Assembly: GCF_036417845.1 (NCBI RefSeq)
Contig: NC_089980.1
Span: 58,712,501-58,776,500 of the forward strand
From: Apteryx mantelli
Lineage: Eukaryota > Chordata > Aves > Apterygiformes > Apterygidae
Length of the DNA stretch: 64,000 nucleotides
Direction: 5' to 3'
The notes beneath the pieces were generated by a model, which saw only the letters and a list, made by a program, of their open reading frames with translations, was not told the origin of the DNA and made no database searches. This document shows, piece after piece, positions 27,763 through 39,740 of this stretch (positions are counted from its first letter, which is position 1; each line of letters opens with the position of its first letter). Position numbers and translations under genes: made by a program.

Positions 27763-30700
27763 ATCAAGGCCACAGTTATCTCTTTACACAGTGTGATCCA
27801 AGTTTAGTCCTGTCAACAGTAGCAAGACAAGACCATGTTATAATACGATCATGCAGCAGTCAAACGGAGAAGACAACATGCCAATACAGTAAATACTGTA
27901 GTACCAGCCCTAGGAAAAAGTTTAGCATCCTTATGTCAGGTAGGGCTTAAGTGTGTGAACATGAGCCTTGTTCTTGAGACAATTCTTGCTTTGTTGGTAA
28001 TGCAGCTGGCAGGACTAGCTTATGCCTGGCCAGCTCATTGCTAATTCTGAGTGAAAGCTGTCACAGCTAAGCTGTTTCCTCCCAGCCAAGGCAGCCAATT
28101 TTCTGAGACTGGATCAGTGAGGTAGTTGCCTGCTGTGTGGACAGGACACTGTAGTGTGCTGGTGTGACTGGTTTGACCCATCCTCCCACATTCTAGTTGT
28201 CCCTACAGTAGCACATCCCACAGCGCACTGCACTATGGGCTGATGCTCTCGGTACGTGTCTTCCAGGAATTCACCTCCGTTGTTACTGGTCTGTCACATC
28301 ACTGCCCAGATTTTCCCAGAATTACTTGGCACAGACATAGCCAGACAGCATGGCAGGTAGCCAACATAGCTGCTGCTTGGAAAATCTGCCCTGTGGACAT
28401 AAGCTGAGCACCTTACCGGTCACCCACTATAACACTTTTAGCTGGATACAAGGTCACAGTTGTGAGAGTAACATGAATGTGTCTTTGATGACATTGACAT
28501 AAATTACCCATAGTTTCTTGCCAAAAAATAAAGAATGACAAAAAGTGGTGCCCCATGAAGAACAAATTAGATCTCATTTTATGTCCCTTTACCCTTAGAA
28601 AAAGGTTTTGAATGTCACTGAATTCTGACTGTGATACTCGCCCAAAATGAACCAAACCAGGATGACAGCTATGTTCATAGCTTGCCCTGTTGAACTGTTT
28701 TCTTTCCTGAATTTTATTTCAGGCCATTATTTATTCATTTTAATAATTGTTCTTCAGTACCACAGAGCAGCTTTAAGACATAAACACTCATCAGACACTT
28801 CAAATTTTCCTTTGGCATTGTCAGTAAAAGCACGTCCTCCAAATCTATCACAACTGAATGGGGCTCCTCCCACGCTGGTGGGACCAGAAGGAGAACAAAA
28901 GCAAGAGCCAGTCCTGTAATGTACTGAGCACTTGCAACTGCCTTTGACTCCAGTTTGAGGTGCAGGCAGCCAACCCCCTGTAAGAGCAGGCTGGACACTT
29001 CAAAACAGTGGGTCTCTAACCAACTCAAAGTGCCTGTTGGGGAAAGAAAACAGCTGTTCCTGTGTGCTTGCACAGGAAGGACAAGAAAAAGTAAAGGTCC
29101 TCTAGCCTGGTAAGACTGCACCCTTGACTCATGTTGCCATTAAACAACCTTACTTTCCTGGAGAGACAGGGAGGGATGGAGTGAAAGCAGCTCTGGAAGA
29201 ATGAATTTATTGATGCTGCACTGGCTGAAATCTGAAACCACTGAAACTGTGGGCCTTGAGAGAGCGAATCACCCAACCCAGCCAGCTACAACTCAATAAT
29301 GCAAACTAAGTCAAGCACAGTTTCCTCTTTCTAACCCCATTCCTTCTCTCTGAAAGACACTTTGCACGTTTTAACCAAATGAAAACAGCAATCTAGACAT
29401 GAAGAAAGCTTGCTGACTTCATGCTGTATGTCAGCACAAGCCAAAAGGAGGTAAATCAGACAAGGTGCAGATATTCAACTCATTCAGGAAGGCTTCCCCA
29501 TTGTGCTAAAGAAGCAGCAAAAAAGCCATTCACCCAAAGAGTGACACACCTTTGCCTCCCACTGAACTCAATACAAAACACAATTGCTTATTTACAGAAC
29601 AGAACCCCCTGAGCCTAATCTCATTTATGCTGGTTTTAAACAGGTTTCACTGTCTCCTTTGGAGATACCCCCCCCTGCTGTACCTGCGATCAAACCTGAC
29701 TCGGTCAGCACCTCTGAGCACTACCAATGTCTAGGTCTTTCTTCACCAACAAAATGCCAATCTCAACACAGTTAGAAAGTTGTTTTTCCTCTCCCTTGGT
29801 TACTCTCCACTGAAGATACAGCTTAAGAAGTGCAAGACAGGAGGACATAGATGGCTTGGAGCCTGCAGACCCCCACTGGAAATGAGATAATTCCATAAGC
29901 ACCACTCTCGACACATGTTGCACTCAAGCTGGCATTGGTGTCTTCCTATTTTCTAGTCCATGCCACGACAGCAAAAAAGAAGTTTCGGCCCATGCGTTGT
30001 TGACAAATCAGCTCAGAAAAACACCCAGATTTTAGTTTGCTGATGGAAGGCAACAGGGCTGATCCTGATCATCAGCTGGCCAGGCCATTCACTGAAGATT
30101 TAGAAAGCGCTAAGAAGGAAAATGCCCAAGATCGAAGGCTGGAGAGGAGTCTCACCCCATTTCTCACCCCGCAGAAAACACTATGACCACTGAACATGCC
30201 ACACTATGCCACACAGAGGAAATCTCCATCCCAACCATTGTATGACACTGTCCTGTGGTATAAGCCTGAAGCAAGGATGTAGTGCAGAAGTCCCAGATAG
30301 CCTTGGAGGCAGGATTACTCATTTATTTATCACAAAATTCAGATGAGGTCATGCTACTTATACTGTTGTAGGGCAAGGGGGAGAGACAGACAGACTTTTT
30401 ACATCTCCAGGAGACTTGTTTTAGCAACAGATGACATATGGGGACAGGATTCTCCAAATTTCCTCAAGAATATGAAATCATACGTCCACATATGTCATTA
30501 GGTCTCCAGCCACCATTCCTCAACCTAGGCAAGTGCTATTTAAATCACTAAGCTTTCTATATCTCTTTCTCTGCTAGTTCTTTGCATTGTCCCCTGCCCT
30601 CTGCCCTCCCGTAGGGCACACAAGACACTCATTTGGGGAAATGATGACTTTCCATTAAAGCTGGCTGAGCTGGTTCTGCTCTTCCCCAAAGATTGCGTGT

Positions 30701-33700
30701 GTCCAGAGTCAGGGTCTTGAGTTATGTATTTCAAAGAAACGAGTAGCTTACACAGGTGAAATTAGGTAGAGGTAATGGAAACATATTTCCACTCAGTATC
30801 TGAGGAGTTTCTATGCACTACGTTGCTCATGCCTGCTAGTTCAGAGATGCCCTACAAGCTAAGGATACTCCAACTGACTTGCTTTTTCATGCCACCCTCG
30901 CATGTTTCTAAAAGCATCTCTCCTTTTGGTCACATGGCAGCAAGTCCTGACTTGCTTACATACAGTTGTGTTACTAGTGACTGTGCTAAACACATGCTGT
31001 ACAGGTGAGCCCTGCAATACTGTCTATGGATAGAGAGCCATCACTCCACCCACACTGTCACATTTTTCTTAAGTTTAACCCCAGGTACAGCCCTATGCAA
31101 TGCCTTGCCACTTTCAGAAGAAAGCTTGCTCATCCTCTCCTCCACCCCTCTGAGCTCAGCAATCAGGAATACAGAGAAAAACTTCAGACCATTTAAGCTT
31201 GGGATGAGCAAACAGCCAGCCCACACTTGGTCCGGCAGCGTGAATGCTAGGTTATGTGAGGACACGCCAACAGAGCCTACATGCCATTGCAGGGTTATGA
31301 GCACATCAGATCTAACTGACTCTACTCAGGAGAAATATAAACAGTACTTTTCTGGGAGGAGCGGCTCGCATCCAAATGCTCCCCCATCTTAGTCACAGGT
31401 TAAAATAAATAAATAAACAAACCCATACTAATCTTGCAGTTGGCTTGCTCATAGTCATGTGACTGGTGTTAGCCTTTGCCCTGAGGTGAAATATGGACCC
31501 AAAGGCTGGGTCCTGGCTTTGTGTTGCTCCAATGGCACACGCAGGATGCAAGACAGCCCCTAACTAGGATGGTGTGGACTATCTCTTGCAGCGGAAGGGA
31601 ACACCCACATGGCAGACAGCAGAGCCCAGATGCACACCACCTGCTCCCAGCTCCATCACACTTACATAAGGGAAATACTGAGGGGGGCCAGGACACATTT
31701 AACCTAGAAATTCTCATGTGACCATGTGTAACCAAAGCGAATAGAGCAGGCCTGGGTCTGCTCTTGCTCCCATGCAGAGCCAAGGGAAGCAAAAGAAGCA
31801 AGGGCCGCTGTACAGTGGGGGACCTTGGGAGGCTGGGGAAGAGAAGGACTAAGATAACAGTCCCCTCTTTATCCATCCTTTGGTGAGTGAGGATAGCTGT
31901 GCTGGGAGCCAGGAGGGCACACTGAGGCAGGATCAGTCTGGACTTGCTCCGTTTCTCATGCTCCTTCCCCCAGCATCTGCTGCCGGTCACTGTCAGAGGC
32001 AGGATAAAGAGCTAAGTGGACCTTGGATCTGGCACAGCAGAGCCATTCCTATTGCGCTGTCTTGTGAGCTGTGAGTTTGGCCAGGGCTCCACTGTGTGTA
32101 TGAAAGACAATCCCAGCATTAAATGTATTCCTTCTCCTAATCCAAACTAGAAATGGCTCGAACTAGAAACGGCCTACAACATCACTAGACTATGTTAAAA
32201 CATCTAAGTATAATCAGAAATGCAGCTGGAGAAAAACTTTAGGACATTTAAGCAATGGATGAGCAGCCATCAGCATATATTTTAATAAGAACTATCCCAG
32301 TGGGCTCTAAGAACTAAGTACAGTATATCTGCCTGTTGCTAATTATATTTACTGTTTTTTTTCTTTAACTGAAGATGAGTCAGAAAAAGAAAAAAAGTCC
32401 TTTATTGTTGTGGAAGCAGAAGGATGTCTCCTGAGGGTGTATGTAATGTACTACTGTCACGGCATGACAATGGAAAAACTGACTGCTGAGCCAACCAACC
32501 CCCCATAAATACCTAATGATATCTCTTCTGGCCCAGATTTTCTACAAGTCAGTGCCTGAACTGCATACAAAATGACAATCAATATGAAAGAATCTCTCTT
32601 CTCAACAGAGCCAGAATTTAAGAGCCTAGCTGAGCATTATATTCCAGTTCATACAAAGAGATCCTTTTAGAAGTCTGTCACAATAACTTAAAGGTGGTGA
32701 TCTAGCAAAAAAAACTACTAGGCCTCTCCTCACCCTCTCCCCAATGCTTCCCACCATTAACACAAAGAACAGATGGCTTCAACGAACTGACATCATTATT
32801 AATTACAATATTGTTATAAAAACAAAGCATGCCAGGAGATGTATCAGATCTGCATTCATGTGGGACAAGAAAAGATCATCTTCCTTTTTCTCCCTTTCCT
32901 TCTTTTTTTGGCTTGGGTAATTCCACCACCTCATTTAATCAGCTTGGAACGTGGCTGTGCCAAACACCTGACCTAGTTACAGGTATGTGCACAGGGATAG
33001 TGAACCCATTGTGAGAAAACCCAGCCTTAGCAAATTTCTCTGGCTGCCTGCCAGCCTCAGCACCTTGGGCAACTCTCTCCAGCCGTGCTTACACCAGTCA
33101 GTCACCACCACCTCCCAGAATGTCACGGCACAGGAAGCGGCTGCCAGTAGAGAGAGGCAGTAACTGGTTTCTGAAACTGGCTTTCCAAAAACATTACAAC
33201 ACCCTTGCTGATTTCCAGTGGGTTTGTTCAGTTCCTCCCTTCCCATAAAGACCACACAGATTTTGAAAGGGCATTTTACCTTGCTACAGCAAGGCAGTCT
33301 TTGGGGCCTGGCTCTCTTCTGGCAGTTGCTTTGCAGGGGAGTGATTCCACTGACTTTCTACAATCTCTTTCCCAATTTACACCATGGGACAGAATCAATC
33401 TCATAAGCTGATGTTTAGAAAAAAGAACCCATAGCTACACATATATTCTTTTTCCAAAGGGTGATTCCGCATGCTATTCCTTCCCCAGTACAAGTGGAAA
33501 GCAGGGCTGGAGGAAGTGCGTTGACTAAGAAGCCCTTCATGACTTCACTTACTCCTTGTCTCTCTGCCTCTTTTCTGCCTGCTCTGTTCCCTTGTTAACT
33601 GCTGGACCCGCACTCACTTGGCACAAGTGAGTAGCACATAGACAGCACTGATGGGAGACCAGTATTTCCTGCCTTCCCAAGTCACCAGCTCTCAGGGGCA

Positions 33701-34289
33701 CAGGCTGGGAGTGACAACACCCAGAATGCACATGCTGTACCTAGGACAACACTGGCTGGAGCAGTGCTATTGGCAGAGCTGATAGCCAAATTCGTCTCTC
33801 AGCTATTACCCAAATGTAACTTTAGAGTAACTCCCCTCTGCAGCAGTCACCCAGGATTTATTCTGTGGGAGGGAACAGAACAGAATCTGGACAAAGAGAT
33901 GGTGCTTCAAGAGAACCATTCAGGGCTCAGGTGTAAGCACAATCACCTTATAAAACAGAGGAAAATTGGTGGAAAAAAAATGTTGTTCCTGGCATGTGAG
34001 CACTTCCATATTGATTCAACACTTAAAAATGCACTGAAGTGAGGATGCCCTTTCTTCAAACCCTCCAGCAAATTCACTTTCACTCTTGGCAACTTGCTCT
34101 CTCCTCACTCCTCAGCTAGTTCACTCTGATGGCAACAGCACCTACCTACAAGAGCTTCTCAGCACTTTGCTGTTGGACCTGACCAGTCTCTATGCTGCCT
34201 CCTGTTTCTTTTTCTCCTTTCCTATTTAAAGTGCTTCTAGAGGAGAAGCTGGAATTTCTGCCATTCTAAAAAGACTATTCTGCAATATA

Positions 34290-34362
34290 ATCCACTAAGG
34301 ACCTGATTATCCTAGCAAGAGCAGAGAGAAATTCTTGCTGAAGTCAATGGGGAACTCTTCAT
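34290..34362. repeat. Ancient amniote repeat fragment (GAAGTCAATGGGG type)
   Basis: GGACCTGATTATCCTAGCAA...TTGCTGAAGTCAATGGGGAA matches the core of a common reptile and bird repeat with a central TTGAAGTCAATGG. Only a short portion is recognisable. Confidence 0.4.
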
Positions 34363-35207
34363 CTGGGAGGGCTGCATAGCCGGGCCCCATACTGCTAACC
34401 TACCCCCAGCACTGTCTGTCCCAGGATGGGAGCTCATGCAGATCTGCAAGCTGGCCAAATCAGTGCAGCTTTTCCCAAGTCAGAGGCTCTGCAAGGATTA
34501 TTTGGCTGCAACATATCATATGACTTTGTTCTTAGAGTTACATTTTAACTGAGAAAGTTTAACAAGTATGACTTATGGGCTTCTAAAATTGGCAGCAGAA
34601 AAATGAGCTGAGGAAGTCATGGAAAAAAAACACAAGCGAGGCCATTCCATGTTATGCACAATTTCTGGGCTCTTTTTCCAGTCTTCTGTTTTTTTGGATG
34701 GTGGAAAATATTTTCCAGCTACACAGGCCTGGCCTCACTGAGCACACATTTATGCCAAGTTTATAAAAAGCAGCTGCAGACAGGGTTGAATGAAAGGATC
34801 ACACTGCTGTCTGTCTTCCAGAAGGTGCTTCAGTTCACACCCTGTCCCACAGAGTAAGGCTTATTTCTCAAACCTCCAAGAATTTATTTAAAGAGGGACA
34901 ACATCTGAACCTCACAATATGAACAAATATGGCTGTGCATGTGAATGGGCATGTACATATGTAATCTATCTATCAGTAGTTCCTGGCCACTGCTAATTTT
35001 GCTTTTAGTGCTAGAAGTTTACCACCCATTCCTCTGACCTCTCCTCACCCTTCACACCATCCATCTTCCATGAATACAATGATGGGGAGAGGGCTTTAAG
35101 GGTCAAGTCCCTGGTTTTAGCGTACCTCTGCAGCCTGCTTTGCATATAGTCACTCTCACACTGCTTCCAGCAAAATTCAGGCTTCACCAATCTTACGTAC
35201 TCTAAGA

Positions 35208-35280
35208 CTGCCAGATTTTAAGGCTAGAAGGGATCATTATAATCATACAGTCTGACCTCCTCCATAGCACACAGACATTG
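35208..35280 (-). mobile_element. Ancient CR1/L3-like 3'-end fragment
   Basis: The plus strand shows CCAGATTTTAAGGCTAGAAG, GGATCATTATAATCATACAG and TCTGACCTCC. This is the reverse complement of a CR1-type 3' tail known to me from turtles, crocodilians and birds (GATGATCATAATGGTCCCTT). The subfamily assignment is from memory. Confidence 0.6.
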
Positions 35281-38200
35281 AAATTCAATGAGGAACCTGG
35301 ACAGCAGAGGCATAGCCTTAATTTTCAGCCCTGTCTTGTCAGAGCCTTGGCCTGATACACTAGAGTCACAAGAGCAGGGTCACAAATAACTCTTCACCCT
35401 CCTAAACAGAATAGCTACAGGAAACATGGTGGGAAGACAAACTGAAAGTAAATGGATATAAAAAGGAAAGGTAGGTGGTAAACTGCAGATCGTACATTAC
35501 AGTTCTGTACCCTGCTGTTTTTGCAGTCTAGTGTCTTAGAATAACAGTACTGAGAATGACAGTGTTACACCAGGAATATCGGTCAAGACAATATTTCCTG
35601 GCAGTTGTTTGAGAAAAGCTTTTCTCACAGCTAATTGCTCCCAAGAGACTGTTTTCTCTGTTTTTAGAAGGAGAGCGATTAAGAAAGAAGGTTTTTAAAC
35701 CTCTGCACCCTGCTGTGGGACAAAGAACTGGAAAAAAAAAAAAAAAGAAAAAGAAAGGAAAAGGCACAACAGCTGTAATGTTCTATGAAATGATTTTGTT
35801 CTGTTCTCTTGCCGGAGTGGTGAGTGCAATCATCAGTTTGGCAGAGATAAATACAGAAAAACCAAGAATTTTACAGGAAAGAAAAAGGGACTCCCAACTC
35901 CAAGAGTACCACATTGCCATCTAGTGGCACAGGCTCTGAGAAGACAAACTAAACAGGGCCCTGCAAGTTCTTCATGCCTCACAAGGCTTGTGTCTGCTTT
36001 ATGTAGCAGGCATCCTACCTGAAAACAGGGTTGAGTTTCCTCTTCAGTGCTTTACAACCTGCCTTGACAACTGCAAAACCACTTGGTCTGTAAACGATAG
36101 GTGTAGGAAGGCAAAGGGAAACAGAAAAAATTCCACTGAAAAACTTTAAGACATTCTCTTATAGCCAAATTTGGCTTTGCGCTGTGAAGAGTTGGTTCAC
36201 ACTAAGGCCTGAAGACTGTTGTCCTTCACTGCTGCCGCACAGAGAGCTACAACAGCCCTATCATGTTCTATGAGCATCATCTGGATGTCTAAAGCAAAAT
36301 GATGGGTTGCCAGGAACAGCAAGCACTACCTTGTTTGAAGGTGACAAGCATGAATCTAGAGCTGATGCCCTATTCCAAACCATGTTGGACCAAATGCATC
36401 AATACCCAGGTGTCCTGCTACTATCTGCAGTACTGTCCCTTTAAAATTTAACTCCATTATGTGTCTCTCTGATGACACATTTCCTTTGTATTCTGAAAAG
36501 AATACAAATGTTAACCTTTCAACACTGAAAAAAAGAAAAGCCAAAATACTAAGCCCTTCAGGCAGTAAAAGGAAGGCACTACACTCTGGAAAACATCAAG
36601 CAAAGGACAGTGAACTGATCCTTTTGTATGACCTTCACATGGCGAGTTAAAAAGAAGAGAACTGGGTGTATGTGAATTCTGATGCTTATAGAAAGATGTT
36701 AAGTTTAGAAGGTTCTGGCCATAGCAGACTCCAGTTTAGCCAAAAAACAAAAACAGTCCTGGTGCCTGAAATCTGCCAGGAGAGACCACCACTGGGAAGC
36801 AAAGGAACAAGGTTTGCGTCAGGCATCCTTCCAGACTGCCCACAAAGCTCTGCCTCATGGCAAAGTGTTATGTGTTCTTGCACTTCCCAGTGGAAATATA
36901 TGACCACACTCAACAGTTTATGGGCAATGAAAGATGACCAGTAGTAGATTGCATTTGGCTCTGGTGCAAAGAATGGCATTGGATTCTGTGTCTAGATAAT
37001 CATCAGCCCCATACCAGCCTCCCCTTGTCTCTGGTCCCTGGGACCTGTGAGGCTTCACAAGAGCACAGCTGTTCTGCATATGCCATGTCAATGAGGGTGT
37101 TATTCTTTGATAGTAGCAAAAATAACTTGATCCTCCAAGAAGAAATGAAGAAGTGGTTAAGTTCCCAAATGTGAAAATGATCTATGCTGCTCCAGTGTTT
37201 CAGTCTCAGAGCAGTCTTTCTTCAAAAGCCCAGAGCCCAGACCAAGGTGTGTCTTTGTCGAGCATTTACAAAATCCCTGCTACATCAGTCAACAATCAAG
37301 TTTGTGCAGTCAGCCCCTGAGACCAAGCACACAACAACTGGAACATTACCAGGAGTTGGGAAGGCAGAATTTGAATAGAAAGTTGAGAAACAAGGAAAGT
37401 CCATGAAAGATCCTGAATCCAAGTGGCTGCTGGTTCTGACAAACTGTAACATTTTTTCTTAAAGCTTTTCTTTAAAATCAAGGGAAGACCCTGAATTCTG
37501 AGAGGAACAGCCACACAGCAAACATAGGAACAGTAATAAGGTCCAAACAGGAGTTGCAGTCACCGGTTTTATTGAAAATGCACTGCCCAAGGCAGGAAAC
37601 ATTGATCCATGAAAGGGTGCCCCCTCTACAGTCTAATCAAAGATATTATCAGGCCTGATGAAAAATTTTGAGGGCAACCCAGCAGAGAAAACACTACCAC
37701 TGACCTTTGTAGTCTCATAAGAAACACCATCTCGGAAACAAACAAAATGAAGGGAGAGACTAACTAGACAAAACCCAATGGCAGTATGGGAAGAGAACTG
37801 CTCTAATATCAAAATATTCCATCCCAGGGTCTCTATGCACTTTAGAAAAAACACTTTAAATTATGAACGCTTACTTCCATGCTTGCCCAGAGAAGTCAAG
37901 GCACTCAAGCGGTTAGCCCAAGCTCTCATTAAGAACCAGGCTGTTGGTTTATGAAGGTGGCAGGCCACAACAGTCTGCTCATCTGATCTTCTGTATATAT
38001 CACTACTACAGAGCCAACTTCCAGGCACACCCTCCTCTCCTTTCCAGATACCAGCTCAAAAGCAGAAAAAAGGAAAACACAGCCATCCTGCTCAACAAGT
38101 AACCTCTGCTCTAACCACTACGCCTTTGGGTGTCAGAAGAAAGCTTTAGAAGGCTGCATTATTTTTAAGAATGGGTCAACAGGCCAAGACTGGGCTATGA

Positions 38201-38339
38201 CTTTCTTACAGTGAAGTACCCTCTCCAGTTTTTAACCATTATATCAGGTCCTCACGTGTTCACAGTTTGCAATCCAACACATAGGATGGATGCTGACTGA
38301 CTGTATTGCTTTCTAATCTGGTTGCCTTATTTATACCTG

Positions 38340-38760
38340 CATCCCGGCCTTCCTATTTGCATGATGGGATCACCTAATTGAAGGCACAATGGTGTGGTTT
38401 GATTAGTAAGTTTTAACAGAGCACTCAAGAGTTCCTTTTAAAGTTGCTATCAAACAGCAAGCCAGATTCTGGAAAGCTTTCTTCTTACATTTGCAATGCA
38501 GAAGCCACTTGTGAACTGCAGGACTGCCAGCAGAGTAATTAACTCAGTGGTGACAATTCATGTTATTTGATTTCAATTTTGAGTTTGTTTCAAAACTTTT
38601 CAATCATACAGAGCATCTTCAGTATTTTTTTTCTTTTGGTAATTTTCATCATTTACAACCAGGTCGATGGCTGAGGTCTGACTTTTTCTGATGGTATTAG
38701 TGACTAGTACTGATTGGTTAATCAGTCTAAAAATAACATGATGCAAAAAAGGAGCAAGCT
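38340..38760. promoter_or_regulatory. Candidate conserved enhancer-like block A
   Basis: The block holds a perfect octamer ATTTGCAT (38355-38362), a RUNX-type TGTGGTTT (38393-38400), TAATTG/TAATTA homeodomain cores and GGTTAATCAG, with no repeat signature. Motif content alone does not prove function; cross-species conservation could not be tested here. Confidence 0.25.
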
Positions 38761-39429
38761 TTAGAGGTTTATACACAGTTCAGATAAACAAAACAGCCAC
38801 CCAATAACTACCAAAGCAATCACTGTCCTAAACCTTACCTTCTCCCTTCCTGTGTCACTGTCCCAATGTCCTGTTCTTGACTGCTTAGGCTTCCATGAGA
38901 AAGGGGCCATGCAGAGTAAGTAACAGGATCACGACCGCAGACTGTGAGCTTGCAGAAGCATGGACTTCATCTTGACAGGTTCTTCAGAGTGCCACACACA
39001 TCTCTGCTGATACAGAAGTAATAATAATATTTTGATGCTAAGAATTCTGCCAGTGCCAACGGCCAGTAGATGACATCCCTACAGAGAAGTAAAAAAGGGC
39101 CCTTAGTTTTGGCAGACAATTTCTAATATAAGCAAAGGGGACTGACAGTAAAGCTGAAAACTTAGAAGGGAGAAATAAAAGCAAAGAAAAGTAAATCAAC
39201 TATCAACCCCCTCACAGTTACACAAATTCTGCTCTTAGAGTGTCATTATAGCAAAGACCCAACTGGAAGAACTCAGTAAACACAGAGGCTGCAGCCTGGG
39301 GACAGATACGGCTTCTTTTCTTTATACAGGCAAAAACTTTCATCTCCTTAATTCCAAGAGTTTGTATTCTTCACTGCAGTAACTTACAGAACCAAGTAAT
39401 TAGATAACATGAGGTTGATGTGCGGTGAA

Positions 39430-39740
39430 AATAAATTTCCAGCAAAACCAAACATTGTTTCCACCAATAATGAGATATTGTTATGAACTGATTAGGCATG
39501 AACCATCAATTTAAAAACACCGGAGGAGAGTTTCTCAAAGAACAAGCTTGCTCATGAATCCCTTTTCTCCATTTCTCCATTTAATTAGTCATTGCATTAT
39601 AAGTAACAAATCCATGCAATAATCATTGTCATTTTAATCATCACAGCTGAAAGTACAATCCTTCTAATTAAACAATATTAAATACAATAAAATATGCTAA
39701 CCAGGCTGTTTCAGAGCTCTGGGAAATGCTCTTTTACATA
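39430..39740. promoter_or_regulatory. Candidate conserved enhancer-like block B
   Basis: AT-rich, repeat-free sequence with clustered TAATTA (39582-39587), CATTGT SOX-like sites, ATGCAATAATCATTG (POU/SOX-like) and an E-box CAGCTG (39644-39649). It resembles vertebrate developmental enhancers in composition only. Confidence 0.28.

Larger units (their letters stand above)
25116..35207. other. Intergenic, repeats but no gene
   Basis: A purine-rich stretch at about 25,230-25,345 and the repeat fragments listed separately are present. The longest frame (31469-31990, minus) encodes a low-complexity Cys/Leu/Pro-rich product with no recognisable domain. Some AT-rich parts (27,300-27,660) look unusually repeat-free. 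Confidence 0.65.

Noticed and set aside
31469-31990. 173-codon open frame on the minus strand
   Set aside because: The Cys/Leu/Pro-rich product has no domain, no promoter or splice context, and similar open frames occur by chance at this window size.
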